Below are positions 1-7,527 of a DNA stretch of 10,060 nt, in pieces. The stretch is from Azovibrio restrictus (GTDB lineage Bacteria > Pseudomonadota > Gammaproteobacteria > Burkholderiales > Rhodocyclaceae): positions 1 through 10,060 of the forward strand of contig QKDJ01000222.1 in assembly GCA_003252145.1 (NCBI GenBank). The letters are read 5' to 3'. Both the position numbers and the translations under genes were made by a program. A model generated the notes under the pieces. That model did no database searches. It was given only the letters and a program-made list of their open reading frames with translations, and was not told the DNA's origin. The first letter of the stretch is position 1, and every line of letters begins with the position of its first letter.

Positions 1-268
1 GGCCCTTGGAGGCATTGAGAATGCGGAACTGGATACCCGCTTCATCGGTGGCCGCCGCCATGGCGCCCCCCAGGGCATCCACTTCCTTGACCAGATGTCC
101 CTTGCCGATGCCCCCAATGGAAGGGTTGCAACTCATGGCCCCCAGGGTTTCCAGATTGTGGGTCAGGAGCAGGGTGCGCGCACCTGCCCGGGCTGCCGCC
201 AGGGCCGCTTCGGTACCTGCGTGGCCACCACCAACAACGATGACATCAAACCGGGAGGGATAAATCAT
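1..268 (-). CDS. mnmG: MnmG (GidA), tRNA uridine-5-carboxymethylaminomethyl modification enzyme, N-terminal part
   Basis: Only the first 89 codons lie in the window; the gene runs off the left edge. The start ATG (266-268) gives [18 protein letters not shown], which has the FAD-binding glycine motif GGGHAG at residues 13-18. It continues with the MnmG signature [12 protein letters not shown] at residues 47-58, followed by KEVDALGG. MnmG is an FAD-dependent enzyme that acts with the GTPase MnmE to install the cmnm5/nm5 group on the wobble uridine U34 of several tRNAs in the cytoplasm. The start is well supported because the Rossmann motif begins at the usual distance from it. No strong Shine-Dalgarno is visible upstream. 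In many proteobacteria rsmG and parAB follow mnmG, but that region is outside this window. Identification is very secure. Confidence 0.96.
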   Translation of the reverse strand, partial: MIYPSRFDVIVVGGGHAGTEAALAAARAGARTLLLTHNLETLGAMSCNPSIGGIGKGHLVKEVDALGGAMAAATDEAGIQFRILNASKG

Positions 269-411
269 GATCGGAAAAAACGATGCCCCGGCATCAATCC
301 GGGGGCAGGGCAGAGGGAGGGCGATTTTACGACAGGGCGCTGAAAATTCACAGTTTTTACGGGGAATGAAGCAAACGGGCCCGGGCGCTATTCCATGCGG
401 GCTTGATGCCC

Positions 412-437
412 TTCAGGAAGTCGAGTAGTTTCCTGAA
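412..437 (+). promoter_or_regulatory. Inverted repeat upstream of the response regulator gene
   Basis: TTCAGGAA (412-419) and TTCCTGAA (430-437) are perfect 8-bp inverted arms around a 10-nt centre. As RNA the stem could extend by two G-U pairs to leave a 6-nt loop. It ends 15 nt before the ATG at 453. It is not followed by a T-run, so it is not a typical terminator. It overlaps a weak candidate promoter (TTGATG 403-408, 17-nt spacer, TAGTTT 426-431), so it could be an operator or a leader stem-loop. A smaller stem, GGGC-TTGAT-GCCC, lies just before it at 399-411. The function is inferred from position alone. Confidence 0.4.
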
Positions 438-452
438 TCAAACGCTTATTGC

Positions 453-2183
453 ATGTTCTTCATGAATTCTCACGATCAATCCCTGGCCCTTCTTCAGACC
501 CTACAGACGGAACTGCCCAAACAGCGGGTGCTGATTATCGACCGCCATCCCCCGGCCCGGGATTCCATGCGCCTGATGCTCTCCAATCTGGGCATCACCC
601 TGGTCCATGGGGCAGGCTCTTCCGCCGAAGTGTTGCGCCAGGTCCGCAACAACCGCTTCGACATCATTCTGTCCGACTACATCCTGGAAGATGGACGGGA
701 TGGCCAGCAGCTGCTGGAAGAACTACGCCACGCCCGTCTTCTGCCCCTGTCGGCCGTGTACATGATCGTCACCAGTGAACGTAGCTATCACAACGTGGTT
801 TCCCTGGCCGAGCTGACCCCGGATGATTACCTGATCAAGCCCTTTACCGCCGAGATGTTGCAAGGGCGCCTGATCAAGGCCTTGCACCGGAAATACATAC
901 TCAAGGACATCTATAGCCAGATGGCCCGAGGGGAGTTTCCCGAGGCCATCGAGTCCTGCGATCAGATCATTGCCGAGTTCCCGGCCTACCAGCTGGACGC
1001 TCAACGTTTCAAAGGGGAGCTGCTACAGGCCCTGGACAAGAATGAAGAGGCCCGGCGCCTCTACGAAGGCCTGTTGACCCTGAAGCCCATCCCTTGGGCC
1101 AAGATGGGACTGGCCATGGTGGCCCGCAACGAAAACCATCTGGAAGAAGCCGAGCAGCTGGCCGCGGAACTGATTGAGGAGAATCCGGACTTCCTCTCTG
1201 CCTACGACTTCCTGTCCCTGGTTCGGGAATCCCAGGGCCATTTGGTGGAAGCTCAGGAGGCCCTGCAGGAAGCAGCCCTGCGAGCACCTCACAACACCCT
1301 GCGGCAACGGCAAGTGGGGGATTTGGCCCTCCAGAACAATGAACTGGACGTGGCCGAGAAAGCCTACAGCAGGGTGCTGGAGCGACACCGGGGCTCCAGC
1401 CTGCGCTCCGTGGATGACTACACCAGCCTCTCCAAGGTCCAGCTGGAAAAAGGCAATCCCACCGCCGCCCGGGAAATCATCAAGCATCTGCGCCGGGACT
1501 GGCGCGGTGAGAAACAAGGGGAGCTGGCGGCCCTGGTGATGGAAGGGCTGGCCAGCAAGAAGGAAGGCAATGAGGCCAAGGCCCAGCAGGCTGTGGAACA
1601 GGCCCTGGCCCTGCAAAAGGAGTTGGCGGAAGAAACCGGAATGGAAGGACTGGGCTCCAAGCGTCTGACCGTGGATCTGGCCCAGGCCTGCATGGAAACC
1701 GGCAAGGAAATGGAGGCCCACGAGCTGCTACGTCAAGTGGCCACGGAACATCACGATGACTTCCGCGTCATTTCCCACATCGAAGGCGTGTTCGAAAAGA
1801 GTGGCCAGGTGGATGTGGGTCGGGCCATGCTCGAGGAAGTGGGAGCCGAAGTCGTCAATCTCAACAACGCCGGGGTGTTGATCGCCCGGGACGGAGAACT
1901 GCGCACCTCGGTGGATATGCTCATGAATGCTGCCAACCGGGTGCCCAATGTGCAGTTTCTGGTCAATGCGGCCCGAGCCATCTTTACCCTCATGGATCAA
2001 CAGGGCTGGGATGCGGACCTGGCCGCCAAGGCCATCGACTACCTGCAAAGGGCCCAGGCCAAGGCACCACGCAATCCCCGCGTCCTGCAGGCCCGGGAAA
2101 TTCACGCTCAGGTAGCGCGCAAATACGGCATTGATACCCTGGACATGGAAGCAGGTGCCCCTCCCATGGAGAAGCACCCGTAA
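453..2183 (+). CDS. Response regulator: N-terminal receiver domain fused to a TPR-like alpha-solenoid
   Basis: The 576-residue protein starts with a CheY-like receiver domain (about residues 24-140). The phospho-acceptor is D75 (ILSDYIL), the conserved Thr is T107 (MIVTSER), and the Lys-Pro pair is K129-P130 (LIKPF). From about residue 145 to 555 the sequence is a run of helix pairs with TPR-like spacing, for example GEFPEAIESCDQIIAEFP and NHLEEAEQLAAELIEENP, ending in a short Pro-rich tail. There is no DNA-binding, GGDEF, EAL or kinase domain, so the output is probably protein-protein contact in the cytoplasm. The acidic pocket, usually DD, reads D30-R31. An ATG at 462 (residue 4) is an alternative start; neither start has a clear Shine-Dalgarno. 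No cognate kinase is nearby. It converges on the ClC gene with 7 bp between stops. The domain call is secure; the pathway is unknown. Confidence 0.88.
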   Translation: MFFMNSHDQSLALLQTLQTELPKQRVLIIDRHPPARDSMRLMLSNLGITLVHGAGSSAEVLRQVRNNRFDIILSDYILEDGRDGQQLLEELRHARLLPLSAVYMIVTSERSYHNVVSLAELTPDDYLIKPFTAEMLQGRLIKALHRKYILKDIYSQMARGEFPEAIESCDQIIAEFPAYQLDAQRFKGELLQALDKNEEARRLYEGLLTLKPIPWAKMGLAMVARNENHLEEAEQLAAELIEENPDFLSAYDFLSLVRESQGHLVEAQEALQEAALRAPHNTLRQRQVGDLALQNNELDVAEKAYSRVLERHRGSSLRSVDDYTSLSKVQLEKGNPTAAREIIKHLRRDWRGEKQGELAALVMEGLASKKEGNEAKAQQAVEQALALQKELAEETGMEGLGSKRLTVDLAQACMETGKEMEAHELLRQVATEHHDDFRVISHIEGVFEKSGQVDVGRAMLEEVGAEVVNLNNAGVLIARDGELRTSVDMLMNAANRVPNVQFLVNAARAIFTLMDQQGWDADLAAKAIDYLQRAQAKAPRNPRVLQAREIHAQVARKYGIDTLDMEAGAPPMEKHP

Positions 2184-2190
2184 TCCAGGA

Positions 2191-3543
2191 TCAGTGTACG
2201 ACGGGCTTGGCCGGTCCCTGTCCGGGCTGACGAGCCACCATGGCTGCGGCCAGAGTGGGGTAGAGGGGGGCGCTGATGAGTCGGGACAGACCCGAAGACA
2301 GCAGGGATACCGCCATCAGGCCGATCACCAGGGAATAGCCATCCACCATTTCCATGACAATCACGAAGGAAGTGATGGGGGCCTGGGTGACCGCCGCAAG
2401 AAAACCCGCCATACACAGAGCCAGGAGCATACCGGGAGCAGCCGTCTGATCCAGCAAAGGCGCCAGGTCATGACCCAGCCCGGCTCCGATGGAAAGCGCC
2501 GGAGCAAAGATACCGCCAGGCAGGCCCGCCAGATAGGCAATCAAGGTGGCTACAAACTTGGCCGGACCGAAATACCAGGGCAGGTTGCCGTCTGCCTCCA
2601 ACAGGGCCCGGGTCTGTTCATAACCACTGCCATAGACGATGCCGCTGGTGGCCAGGCCCAGACAGGCCACCAGCAGGCCGCAGCCCGCTGCAAAATAGAC
2701 CGGATGACGCTTGCGGAATTCCGCCAGGGGACCGCGCCAGGAGGTGGCACCCATGACCATGAGCCGGGCGAAAAGACCACCCGCCAGACCACAGACCAGG
2801 GCTGACAGGGCCACAGCCTTGAGCTGGTCCCCATCCCCCCCAATGATCAGGATATTGCCGAAATAGTTACCCGTACCCATCATGGCCTGGGCCGTCACAC
2901 CGGCCAGCACGATGGCGGTAATGATGAGACCGGACATGCGGGCTTCCACGCCACGACTCATTTCCTCGATGGCAAAGAGAATCCCGGCCAAGGGCGTGTT
3001 GAAGGCCGCCGCAATCCCGGCCGCGCCGCCCGCCACCAGCAGGTGATTACGCTGAATATGCAGGGAGCGGGGCAAAAGCCCGTGAATGGAATCCATGAGG
3101 GAGGCGCCCACTTGCACCGTGGGACCTTCCCGTCCCAGGGAGAAACCGCAGCCCACGGCCCCTGCACCCACCAGAATCTTGCCAAAAATAATGCGCAGGG
3201 AGAGCAGGGGACGCCAGCCTTCGGCCTGTTCCGGCCGCTGCATTTCCGCCAGAGCCTGGGGAATACCGCTGCCCTCGGCCCCGACGAAGTAGCGCCGGGT
3301 CAGCCAGACGCACAAGGCCCCCCCCAGGGGCGTCAGCACCAGGGGCAGCCAGATGAAACGACTGGCCCCCTGGGTGAACAGGTGGCTCATGAATTCCGAC
3401 AGTTCGGCAAACAGGAAGGCCAGCATGCCCACCCCGATGGCGCCGCCCCAGAACACCAGACGCCCGGTCCAGACCTTGAGATAGGCCGCGTGACGGCGCC
3501 TCATGATGAAGGCGCGCAGGTGGGCGATTTGACGTTTAAACAT
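2191..3543 (-). CDS. ClC-family chloride/proton antiporter
   Basis: The 450-residue protein is hydrophobic and carries every ClC signature in order: GSGIP (residues 91-95, anion-binding Ser), GREGP (137-141, with E139 as the gating glutamate), the FNTPLAGILFAIEE segment (181-194), GGIFAP (343-348) and APLYP (425-429, Y428 matching the anion-coordinating Tyr of E. coli ClcA). E194 lines up with the internal proton glutamate (Glu203) of the E. coli protein. Having both glutamates argues for a 2 Cl-/1 H+ exchanger rather than a passive channel; this is inferred from family knowledge. No C-terminal CBS domains are present. The length is close to ClcA. The protein should sit in the inner membrane as a dimer. 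The ATG at 3541-3543 begins 3 nt after the rlmI stop, so it is probably translationally coupled to rlmI. The family is certain; the physiological role here (acid stress or chloride homeostasis) is not shown. Confidence 0.94.
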   Translation of the reverse strand: MFKRQIAHLRAFIMRRRHAAYLKVWTGRLVFWGGAIGVGMLAFLFAELSEFMSHLFTQGASRFIWLPLVLTPLGGALCVWLTRRYFVGAEGSGIPQALAEMQRPEQAEGWRPLLSLRIIFGKILVGAGAVGCGFSLGREGPTVQVGASLMDSIHGLLPRSLHIQRNHLLVAGGAAGIAAAFNTPLAGILFAIEEMSRGVEARMSGLIITAIVLAGVTAQAMMGTGNYFGNILIIGGDGDQLKAVALSALVCGLAGGLFARLMVMGATSWRGPLAEFRKRHPVYFAAGCGLLVACLGLATSGIVYGSGYEQTRALLEADGNLPWYFGPAKFVATLIAYLAGLPGGIFAPALSIGAGLGHDLAPLLDQTAAPGMLLALCMAGFLAAVTQAPITSFVIVMEMVDGYSLVIGLMAVSLLSSGLSRLISAPLYPTLAAAMVARQPGQGPAKPVVH

Positions 3544-3546
3544 GCT

Positions 3547-4737
3547 TCAGTCCGCCTGACAGAGTAGCCCCTTGAGGTATTCCCCTTCCGGGAAATCCAG
3601 GGCTACGGGATGATCCGGCGCACCGGCCAGGCGACGCACGATGCGGGCATTGCGGCCTGCATCCAGGGCCGCGCCAGCCACGATCTTCTGGAACAGTTCC
3701 AGCCCGATGCCACCGGAGCAGGAGTAGGTCATCAGCAGGCCACCAGGATTGAGCAGGCGGAAACCCAGCAGATTGATGTCCTTGTAGGCCCGGGCAGCCC
3801 GGTTGGCATGGGCGGCAGAAGGAGCAAACTTGGGGGGGTCCAGCACGATCAGATCGAAGGTCCGCCTTTCCTTGCGGAAGTCCCGCAGGGCCTGGAACAC
3901 GTCGGCCTCCAGCCACTCGGCCCCCTCGGCCGGCAATTCCGGATTCAAGGCCAGATTGGCCTTGGCCCGGTCCAGAGCGGGGCCGGAAGAATCGATGGAG
4001 AGCACGGAAGCCGCGCCCCCCTTCAAGGCCTGGAGGGAGAAGCCCCCCGTGTAGCAAAAGCAGTTGAGCACGGAACGCCCGGCCGCCATTTGCCCCAACA
4101 AGGCCCGGTTATCCCGTTGGTCCAGGTAGAAACCCGTCTTATGGCCCCCGGCGTAATCCACCCCCATGCGCACCCCGTTTTCCAGGATGCTCACCTCGCC
4201 AGCCGGGGCCTCTCCGTAAATCCAGCCAGTCACCTTTTCCAGGCCTTCCAGGCCCCGGACTTCGGAATCGGAACGCTCGTAGACCCGGGCACAACCGGTG
4301 GCCTGGACCAGGGCGGCCACCAGGGCCTTGCGCCACTTGTCGGCCCCGGCGCTGGTCAATTGCACCACCACCGTGTCCCCGTACTGGTCGGCAATCACCC
4401 CGGGCAAGCCATCCGATTCCGCATGGATCAGGCGCAAGCCCTGCTGGCCAGCCAGATCCGGCAGACTCCGGCGCCGAGCCACAGCCGTCGCCACCCGGCG
4501 CTTGAAGAAGGCGTCATCCACCGTTTCGTCGGCATCAAAGGTCCACACCCGGCAACGAATCTGGGAACTGGGACTGTAGGCCCCCTTGGCCAGTTCGCGA
4601 CCGTCAGCCGCCTGCAGGGTCACCGTGTCCCCGGGCCGGGCGCGGCCGTTGAGGCGCTGCACGGAGCTTTCGAAAATCCAGGGGTGATGACGAAACAGGG
4701 AGCGTTCCTTGCCGTCCTTGAGGATCAGTTCAGCCAT
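3547..4737 (-). CDS. rlmI: RlmI-like 23S rRNA m5C methyltransferase
   Basis: The 396-residue protein has the length and layout of E. coli RlmI (YccW), which methylates C1962 of 23S rRNA using S-adenosylmethionine. An N-terminal PUA-type RNA-binding region covers about residues 1-75 (HPWIFESSVQRL, GAYSPSSQIRCRVW). A central linker domain contains ESDGLPGVIADQYG and GGHKTGFYLDQRDNR. The C-terminal Rossmann methyltransferase has motif I NCFCYTGGFSLQA (225-237), motif IV DPPKF (300-304) and the catalytic-cysteine motif YSCSGG (C340). It starts at ATG 4735-4737 with no obvious Shine-Dalgarno. No convincing promoter of its own is visible in the 95-bp gap upstream, which holds the terminator of the preceding small gene; read-through is possible. 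It is followed at once by the ClC gene. Identification is strong by recalled similarity; the target nucleotide is assumed from the family. Confidence 0.92.
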   Translation of the reverse strand: MAELILKDGKERSLFRHHPWIFESSVQRLNGRARPGDTVTLQAADGRELAKGAYSPSSQIRCRVWTFDADETVDDAFFKRRVATAVARRRSLPDLAGQQGLRLIHAESDGLPGVIADQYGDTVVVQLTSAGADKWRKALVAALVQATGCARVYERSDSEVRGLEGLEKVTGWIYGEAPAGEVSILENGVRMGVDYAGGHKTGFYLDQRDNRALLGQMAAGRSVLNCFCYTGGFSLQALKGGAASVLSIDSSGPALDRAKANLALNPELPAEGAEWLEADVFQALRDFRKERRTFDLIVLDPPKFAPSAAHANRAARAYKDINLLGFRLLNPGGLLMTYSCSGGIGLELFQKIVAGAALDAGRNARIVRRLAGAPDHPVALDFPEGEYLKGLLCQAD

Positions 4738-4777
4738 GAAAACCAGTCAAACAGTGAAATTCCGGGAAACAAAAGGC

Positions 4778-4808
4778 AAAAAGCCCCGGCAGCATTCGCC
4801 GCCGGGGC
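4778..4808 (-). terminator. Rho-independent terminator of the 49-residue protein gene
   Basis: On the minus strand a perfect 8-bp GC stem, GCCGGGGC... pairing with GCCCCGGC (arms 4801-4808 and 4783-4790, 10-nt loop), is followed by five T residues (4782-4778) and, after GCC, another T-run (4774-4771). It begins 24 nt after the stop codon of the small gene at 4833. This is a textbook intrinsic terminator. It would also stop read-through from the xerC operon before rlmI. The plus-strand reading lacks a comparable T-run directly after the stem. Confidence 0.85.
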
Positions 4809-4832
4809 CTTTCATTCTGCGCTCGCCGCTAA

Positions 4833-4982
4833 TTAGCCCAGGGCCTTGCGGTTACGGGCCTGACATTCGGCCTGATAAATCATGCGCATCATGGCAGAAC
4901 CTTTGCCACGAAAAACGCGCTTGCCAGTCTTGGACAGGCAGCGGCGCTCGATAGAAGAGCGGCGATTACGGGTGATAGCCAT
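4833..4982 (-). CDS. Small strongly basic 49-residue protein, unrecognised
   Basis: The frame reads MAITRNRRSSIERRCLSK at its start and ARNRKALG at its end, 49 codons plus TAA. It has 10 Arg and 4 Lys against 2 Glu, so its net charge is about +12, with two cysteines (C15, C40) and a Met-rich middle (AMMRMIYQ, residues 30-37). There is no signal peptide or membrane segment. Evidence that it is real: a Shine-Dalgarno GGAG (4993-4990) 7 nt before the ATG, a good sigma70-type promoter at 5039-5067, and an intrinsic terminator 24 nt after the stop, together making a transcript of about 250 nt. Its charge suggests RNA, ribosome or DNA binding; that is inference. I do not recognise the family. It lies between xerC and rlmI on the same strand as both. 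Confidence 0.8.
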   Translation of the reverse strand: MAITRNRRSSIERRCLSKTGKRVFRGKGSAMMRMIYQAECQARNRKALG

Positions 4983-5038
4983 GGAAATTCTCCAGAGTGA
5001 AACCGGTTAGTCTGTACTTGGTGCTGCAAAGGGGCGAA

Positions 5039-5067
5039 ATCTTAAAGGGATGAAGGCGTTAGGTCAA
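5039..5067 (-). promoter_or_regulatory. Sigma70-type promoter for the 49-residue protein gene
   Basis: On the minus strand, TTGACC (5067-5062, five of six matches to the -35 consensus) is followed by a 17-nt spacer and TAAGAT (5044-5039, four of six matches to the -10). The -35 overlaps the xerC stop codon (5064-5066). Transcription would begin near 5032 and give a leader of about 50 nt, which contains the palindrome AACCGGTT (5001-5008) and the Shine-Dalgarno GGAG. The prediction rests on motif match and placement only. Confidence 0.6.
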
Positions 5068-6005
5068 TTACTGCTGTTTCCGCCGCTCCCGCCATCCTCG
5101 TTCTCCCGTTTGCGGCGGGCTCGAGGATGGGCTCCGTCATAGACCTTGGCCAGGTGCTGGAAATCCAGATGGGTATAAACCTGGGTGGACGCGATGCTGG
5201 CGTGACCCAGCATCTCCTGCACGGCGCGTAGGTCACCACTGGATTGCAGCACGTGGGAGGCAAAGGAGTGACGCAGCATGTGGGGATGGACCCGGGAGGC
5301 AACGCCTGCCTGCAGAGCCCGGCGGCGCAGGCGCTCCTGGATCATGCGCATGGAAATGCGCTTGCCTCGCTGGCTCACGAACAAAGCCGTCTCTTCCGGC
5401 GAGGCCAATTGATCCCGCACCTGAGCCCAGGCGGCCAGGGCTTCCCTAGCCTTGCTGCCCACGGGCACCAGACGGATCTTGCTGCGCTTGCCCAGCACCC
5501 GCACCTCTCCCTCCACCAGCATGGCCTCCAGAGTATCCATGTCCAGACTGGCCAGTTCCGCCAGGCGCAGACCCGAGGAATAGAACAGCTCGAACATGGC
5601 CTGATCCCTGAGGTTGAGGCGCTCATCCCCTTCGTCTGCCGGGGTATCCAGCAGGCCCAGGGTTTCTTCCACAGACAGGGCCCGAGGCAGGCGCTTTGGG
5701 GATTTGGGGGGTTTGATGCCTTCACAGGGATTGGCAGGAACCTCACCCCGCAGTTGCAGCCACTTGAAGAAGCCCCGCCAGGCGGAGAGCAATCGGGCCA
5801 GACTGCGACCGGACAAGCCCTGGCCATGCAGCTGGGCCACCTGGCGACGCACGGCCAGGGTGTCGAAGCCAGCCAGGGGGCGCTCTTCAGCCGCGGCCAG
5901 CAGACGCTGGAGATCGCGCCGGTAATTACTCAGGGTATGGGGCGACTGGCGCCGCTGCTCGCCCAGTTCGGCCAGATAGGCCTCAACTGTTGCCGCGTTG
6001 TCCAT
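5064..6005 (-). CDS. xerC: XerC tyrosine recombinase
   Basis: The 313-residue protein has the two-domain plan of XerC/XerD: an N-terminal SAM-like core-binding domain (about residues 1-95, with SPHTLSNYRRDL) and a C-terminal catalytic domain. All six catalytic positions are seen: R147 (SGLRLAE), K173 (LGKRSK), H242 and R245 (HMLRHS), H268 (LGHAS) and Y277 (TQVYTHL). XerC acts with XerD at the dif site to resolve chromosome dimers during division, under FtsK control. The call as XerC rather than XerD rests mainly on the dapF-DUF484-xerC order, which is the same in E. coli. The extreme C-terminus, after ARRKR, is a low-complexity Gly/Ser/Asn tail. It lies 32 nt after the DUF484 gene and appears to be the last gene of the operon. 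No terminator directly follows; the next one is at 4778-4808. Confidence 0.95.
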   Translation of the reverse strand: MDNAATVEAYLAELGEQRRQSPHTLSNYRRDLQRLLAAAEERPLAGFDTLAVRRQVAQLHGQGLSGRSLARLLSAWRGFFKWLQLRGEVPANPCEGIKPPKSPKRLPRALSVEETLGLLDTPADEGDERLNLRDQAMFELFYSSGLRLAELASLDMDTLEAMLVEGEVRVLGKRSKIRLVPVGSKAREALAAWAQVRDQLASPEETALFVSQRGKRISMRMIQERLRRRALQAGVASRVHPHMLRHSFASHVLQSSGDLRAVQEMLGHASIASTQVYTHLDFQHLAKVYDGAHPRARRKRENEDGGSGGNSSN

Positions 6006-6037
6006 GCAATCAGGAACTCAGCCAGGGCCCCGGATTA

Positions 6038-6700
6038 TCACAGGGCCACGTGGGTGGCCCGGGCCAGGGCAGCGGACACCATCTCACCCAGACGCTCCAG
6101 ATACAAAGTACCCATGTCTGCGTAGAAGCGCTGCACATCCTCACTGCCCATGGCGATCATGCCGATGGTGCCGCCGCCGTTGCGCAGGGCAATGAGAGCC
6201 TGGGAGCGGATGTGAGGGGCGTGCTCGCCAAACCAGGAAGCCGTGCCAAAACCGGAGGTGGAGCCGCAGTAGGGCTTGTTCAGGGTTTCGGCAAAGACCT
6301 GGAGTTCCTCACTTACGGCGGCGAACTCGGGCAGGTCTTCCACCCCTTCCGGCTTGTTCCAGAGGCGCAGGGCCACATGGGGAATGGAGAAGTCGTCCCG
6401 CAGGTGGAAATTGAGCAGATGCACCACGGCCTGGAAGGTCTCGGCGGCAATCAGCCCCACGGAAAGACGATGCATCTTTTCGCTGATGACATCGTTTTCT
6501 TCCCCGTAGGCCAACAGTTCGCCCAGTTTGCGTTCCAGCTGCTTGTTCTTGTCCCGCAGGGTGAGCATCTGCCGCTCATTGAGGGAAATGGTGCGCCCCC
6601 CGTGCGGGTGAGGCACGAAGATTTCCGCCAGCAGGTCGGCATACTGCTCGAAGAACTGGGGATTGGCCTGCAGGTACTGGGCGACGGCTTCTGCGCTCAT
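6038..6700 (-). CDS. DUF484 family protein, GAF-like
   Basis: The 220-residue protein begins [20 protein letters not shown]. It shows the DUF484 pattern: an N-terminal helical region with the invariant-looking SLNERQ and LRDKN stretch (residues 39-53), a predicted coiled coil (about 45-75, [18 protein letters not shown]), then a GAF-like fold ending in [30 protein letters not shown] (split here by position: 177-206). The start is fixed by an ATGA overlap with the dapF stop (ATG at 6700-6698, TGA at 6699-6697) and a GGAG sequence about 10 nt upstream; a longer reading frame to 6859 exists but would overlap dapF. In E. coli the homologue YigA sits between dapF and xerC, as here. Its molecular function is not established. 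Confidence 0.92.
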   Translation of the reverse strand: MSAEAVAQYLQANPQFFEQYADLLAEIFVPHPHGGRTISLNERQMLTLRDKNKQLERKLGELLAYGEENDVISEKMHRLSVGLIAAETFQAVVHLLNFHLRDDFSIPHVALRLWNKPEGVEDLPEFAAVSEELQVFAETLNKPYCGSTSGFGTASWFGEHAPHIRSQALIALRNGGGTIGMIAMGSEDVQRFYADMGTLYLERLGEMVSAALARATHVAL

Positions 6701-7527
6701 AGCTCGATTTCTCCGGTAAAGACAGTGACGGCCGGACCGGTCATCAGCACAGGCTGACCCGGACCCGCCCAGGCAATGGTGAGTTCTCCTCCCCGGGTGC
6801 TGACCCGCACCGGGGAGTCCAGCAGCTCCCGGCGGATGCCTGCCACCACGGCGGCGCAAGCGCCGGTACCGCAGGCCAGCGTCTCACCAGAGCCTCGTTC
6901 AAATACACGCAGGCGCACATTGTGGCGATCCACCACCTGCATGAAACCCGCATTGACCCGCTCGGGGAAGCGAGCGTGGGATTCCGTCAGGGGGCCGTGT
7001 ACAGCCACGGGAGCGGTATCCACATCGGCCACCACCTGCACCGCATGGGGATTGCCCATGGACACCACCGAGATCTCCACGGTTTCGCCGTCCAGCACCA
7101 GAGGCTGGACCACCGCATCGCTGTCGCTGACAAAGGGAATCTCGGCCGGGGCAAAGCGAGGTGCCCCCATGTCCACGGTCACTTGGCCGTCCGCCTCCAG
7201 ACGGGGGGCAATGATGCCCTTCTTGGTTTCGACGCGAATCTCCGCCTTGCTGGTCAGCCCCTGATCCAGCACGAAGCGGGCAAAACAACGGGCCCCATTG
7301 CCGCACTGTTCCACTTCACTGCCATCGGCGTTAAAGATGCGATAGCGAAAATCCACCCCGGGCTGGCTGGCCGGTTCCACCAGCAGCAGCTGGTCGAAAC
7401 CAATACCGAAGTGCCGGTCGGCCATGAGACGCAATTGTTCAGGCCCCAGGCTCACCTGCTGGCGCACTCCGTCCAGGACCACGAAATCGTTGCCCAGACC
7501 CTGCATCTTGGAAAACCGCAGCTTCAT
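6697..7527 (-). CDS. dapF: Diaminopimelate epimerase
   Basis: The 276-residue cytoplasmic enzyme interconverts LL- and meso-diaminopimelate without a cofactor, the step that supplies meso-DAP for peptidoglycan and for lysine. The N-terminal [12 protein letters not shown], the FGIGFDQLL motif (residues 40-48), and both catalytic cysteines are present: C75 in [15 protein letters not shown] and C219 in [13 protein letters not shown]. The length is normal for the family. Its start shares one nucleotide with the stop of the upstream GNAT gene (TGATG), and its stop overlaps the DUF484 start by 4 nt, so it is translated as part of the operon. Identification is certain. Confidence 0.98.
   Translation of the reverse strand: MKLRFSKMQGLGNDFVVLDGVRQQVSLGPEQLRLMADRHFGIGFDQLLLVEPASQPGVDFRYRIFNADGSEVEQCGNGARCFARFVLDQGLTSKAEIRVETKKGIIAPRLEADGQVTVDMGAPRFAPAEIPFVSDSDAVVQPLVLDGETVEISVVSMGNPHAVQVVADVDTAPVAVHGPLTESHARFPERVNAGFMQVVDRHNVRLRVFERGSGETLACGTGACAAVVAGIRRELLDSPVRVSTRGGELTIAWAGPGQPVLMTGPAVTVFTGEIEL

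Noticed and set aside
269..452. A replication origin next to mnmG (gidA)
   Set aside because: mnmG is near oriC in some bacteria, but no DnaA-box cluster or AT-rich unwinding region is visible here, and the region is GC-rich.
3610..4836. A 408-codon open frame on the plus strand, antisense to rlmI
   Set aside because: It mirrors rlmI over nearly its full length, has a composition rich in Gly, Pro, Gln and His as expected of a GC-rich antisense shadow, and shows no recognisable domain, while rlmI on the other strand is unmistakable.
5244..6125. A 293-codon open frame on the plus strand, antisense to xerC
   Set aside because: It is a compositional shadow of xerC, with no domain motif; all six XerC catalytic residues are intact on the minus strand.
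6701..6859. An upstream extension of the DUF484 reading frame
   Set aside because: It lies wholly within dapF in another frame. The ATG at 6700, with an ATGA overlap and a GGAG upstream, begins exactly at the normal DUF484 N-terminus.
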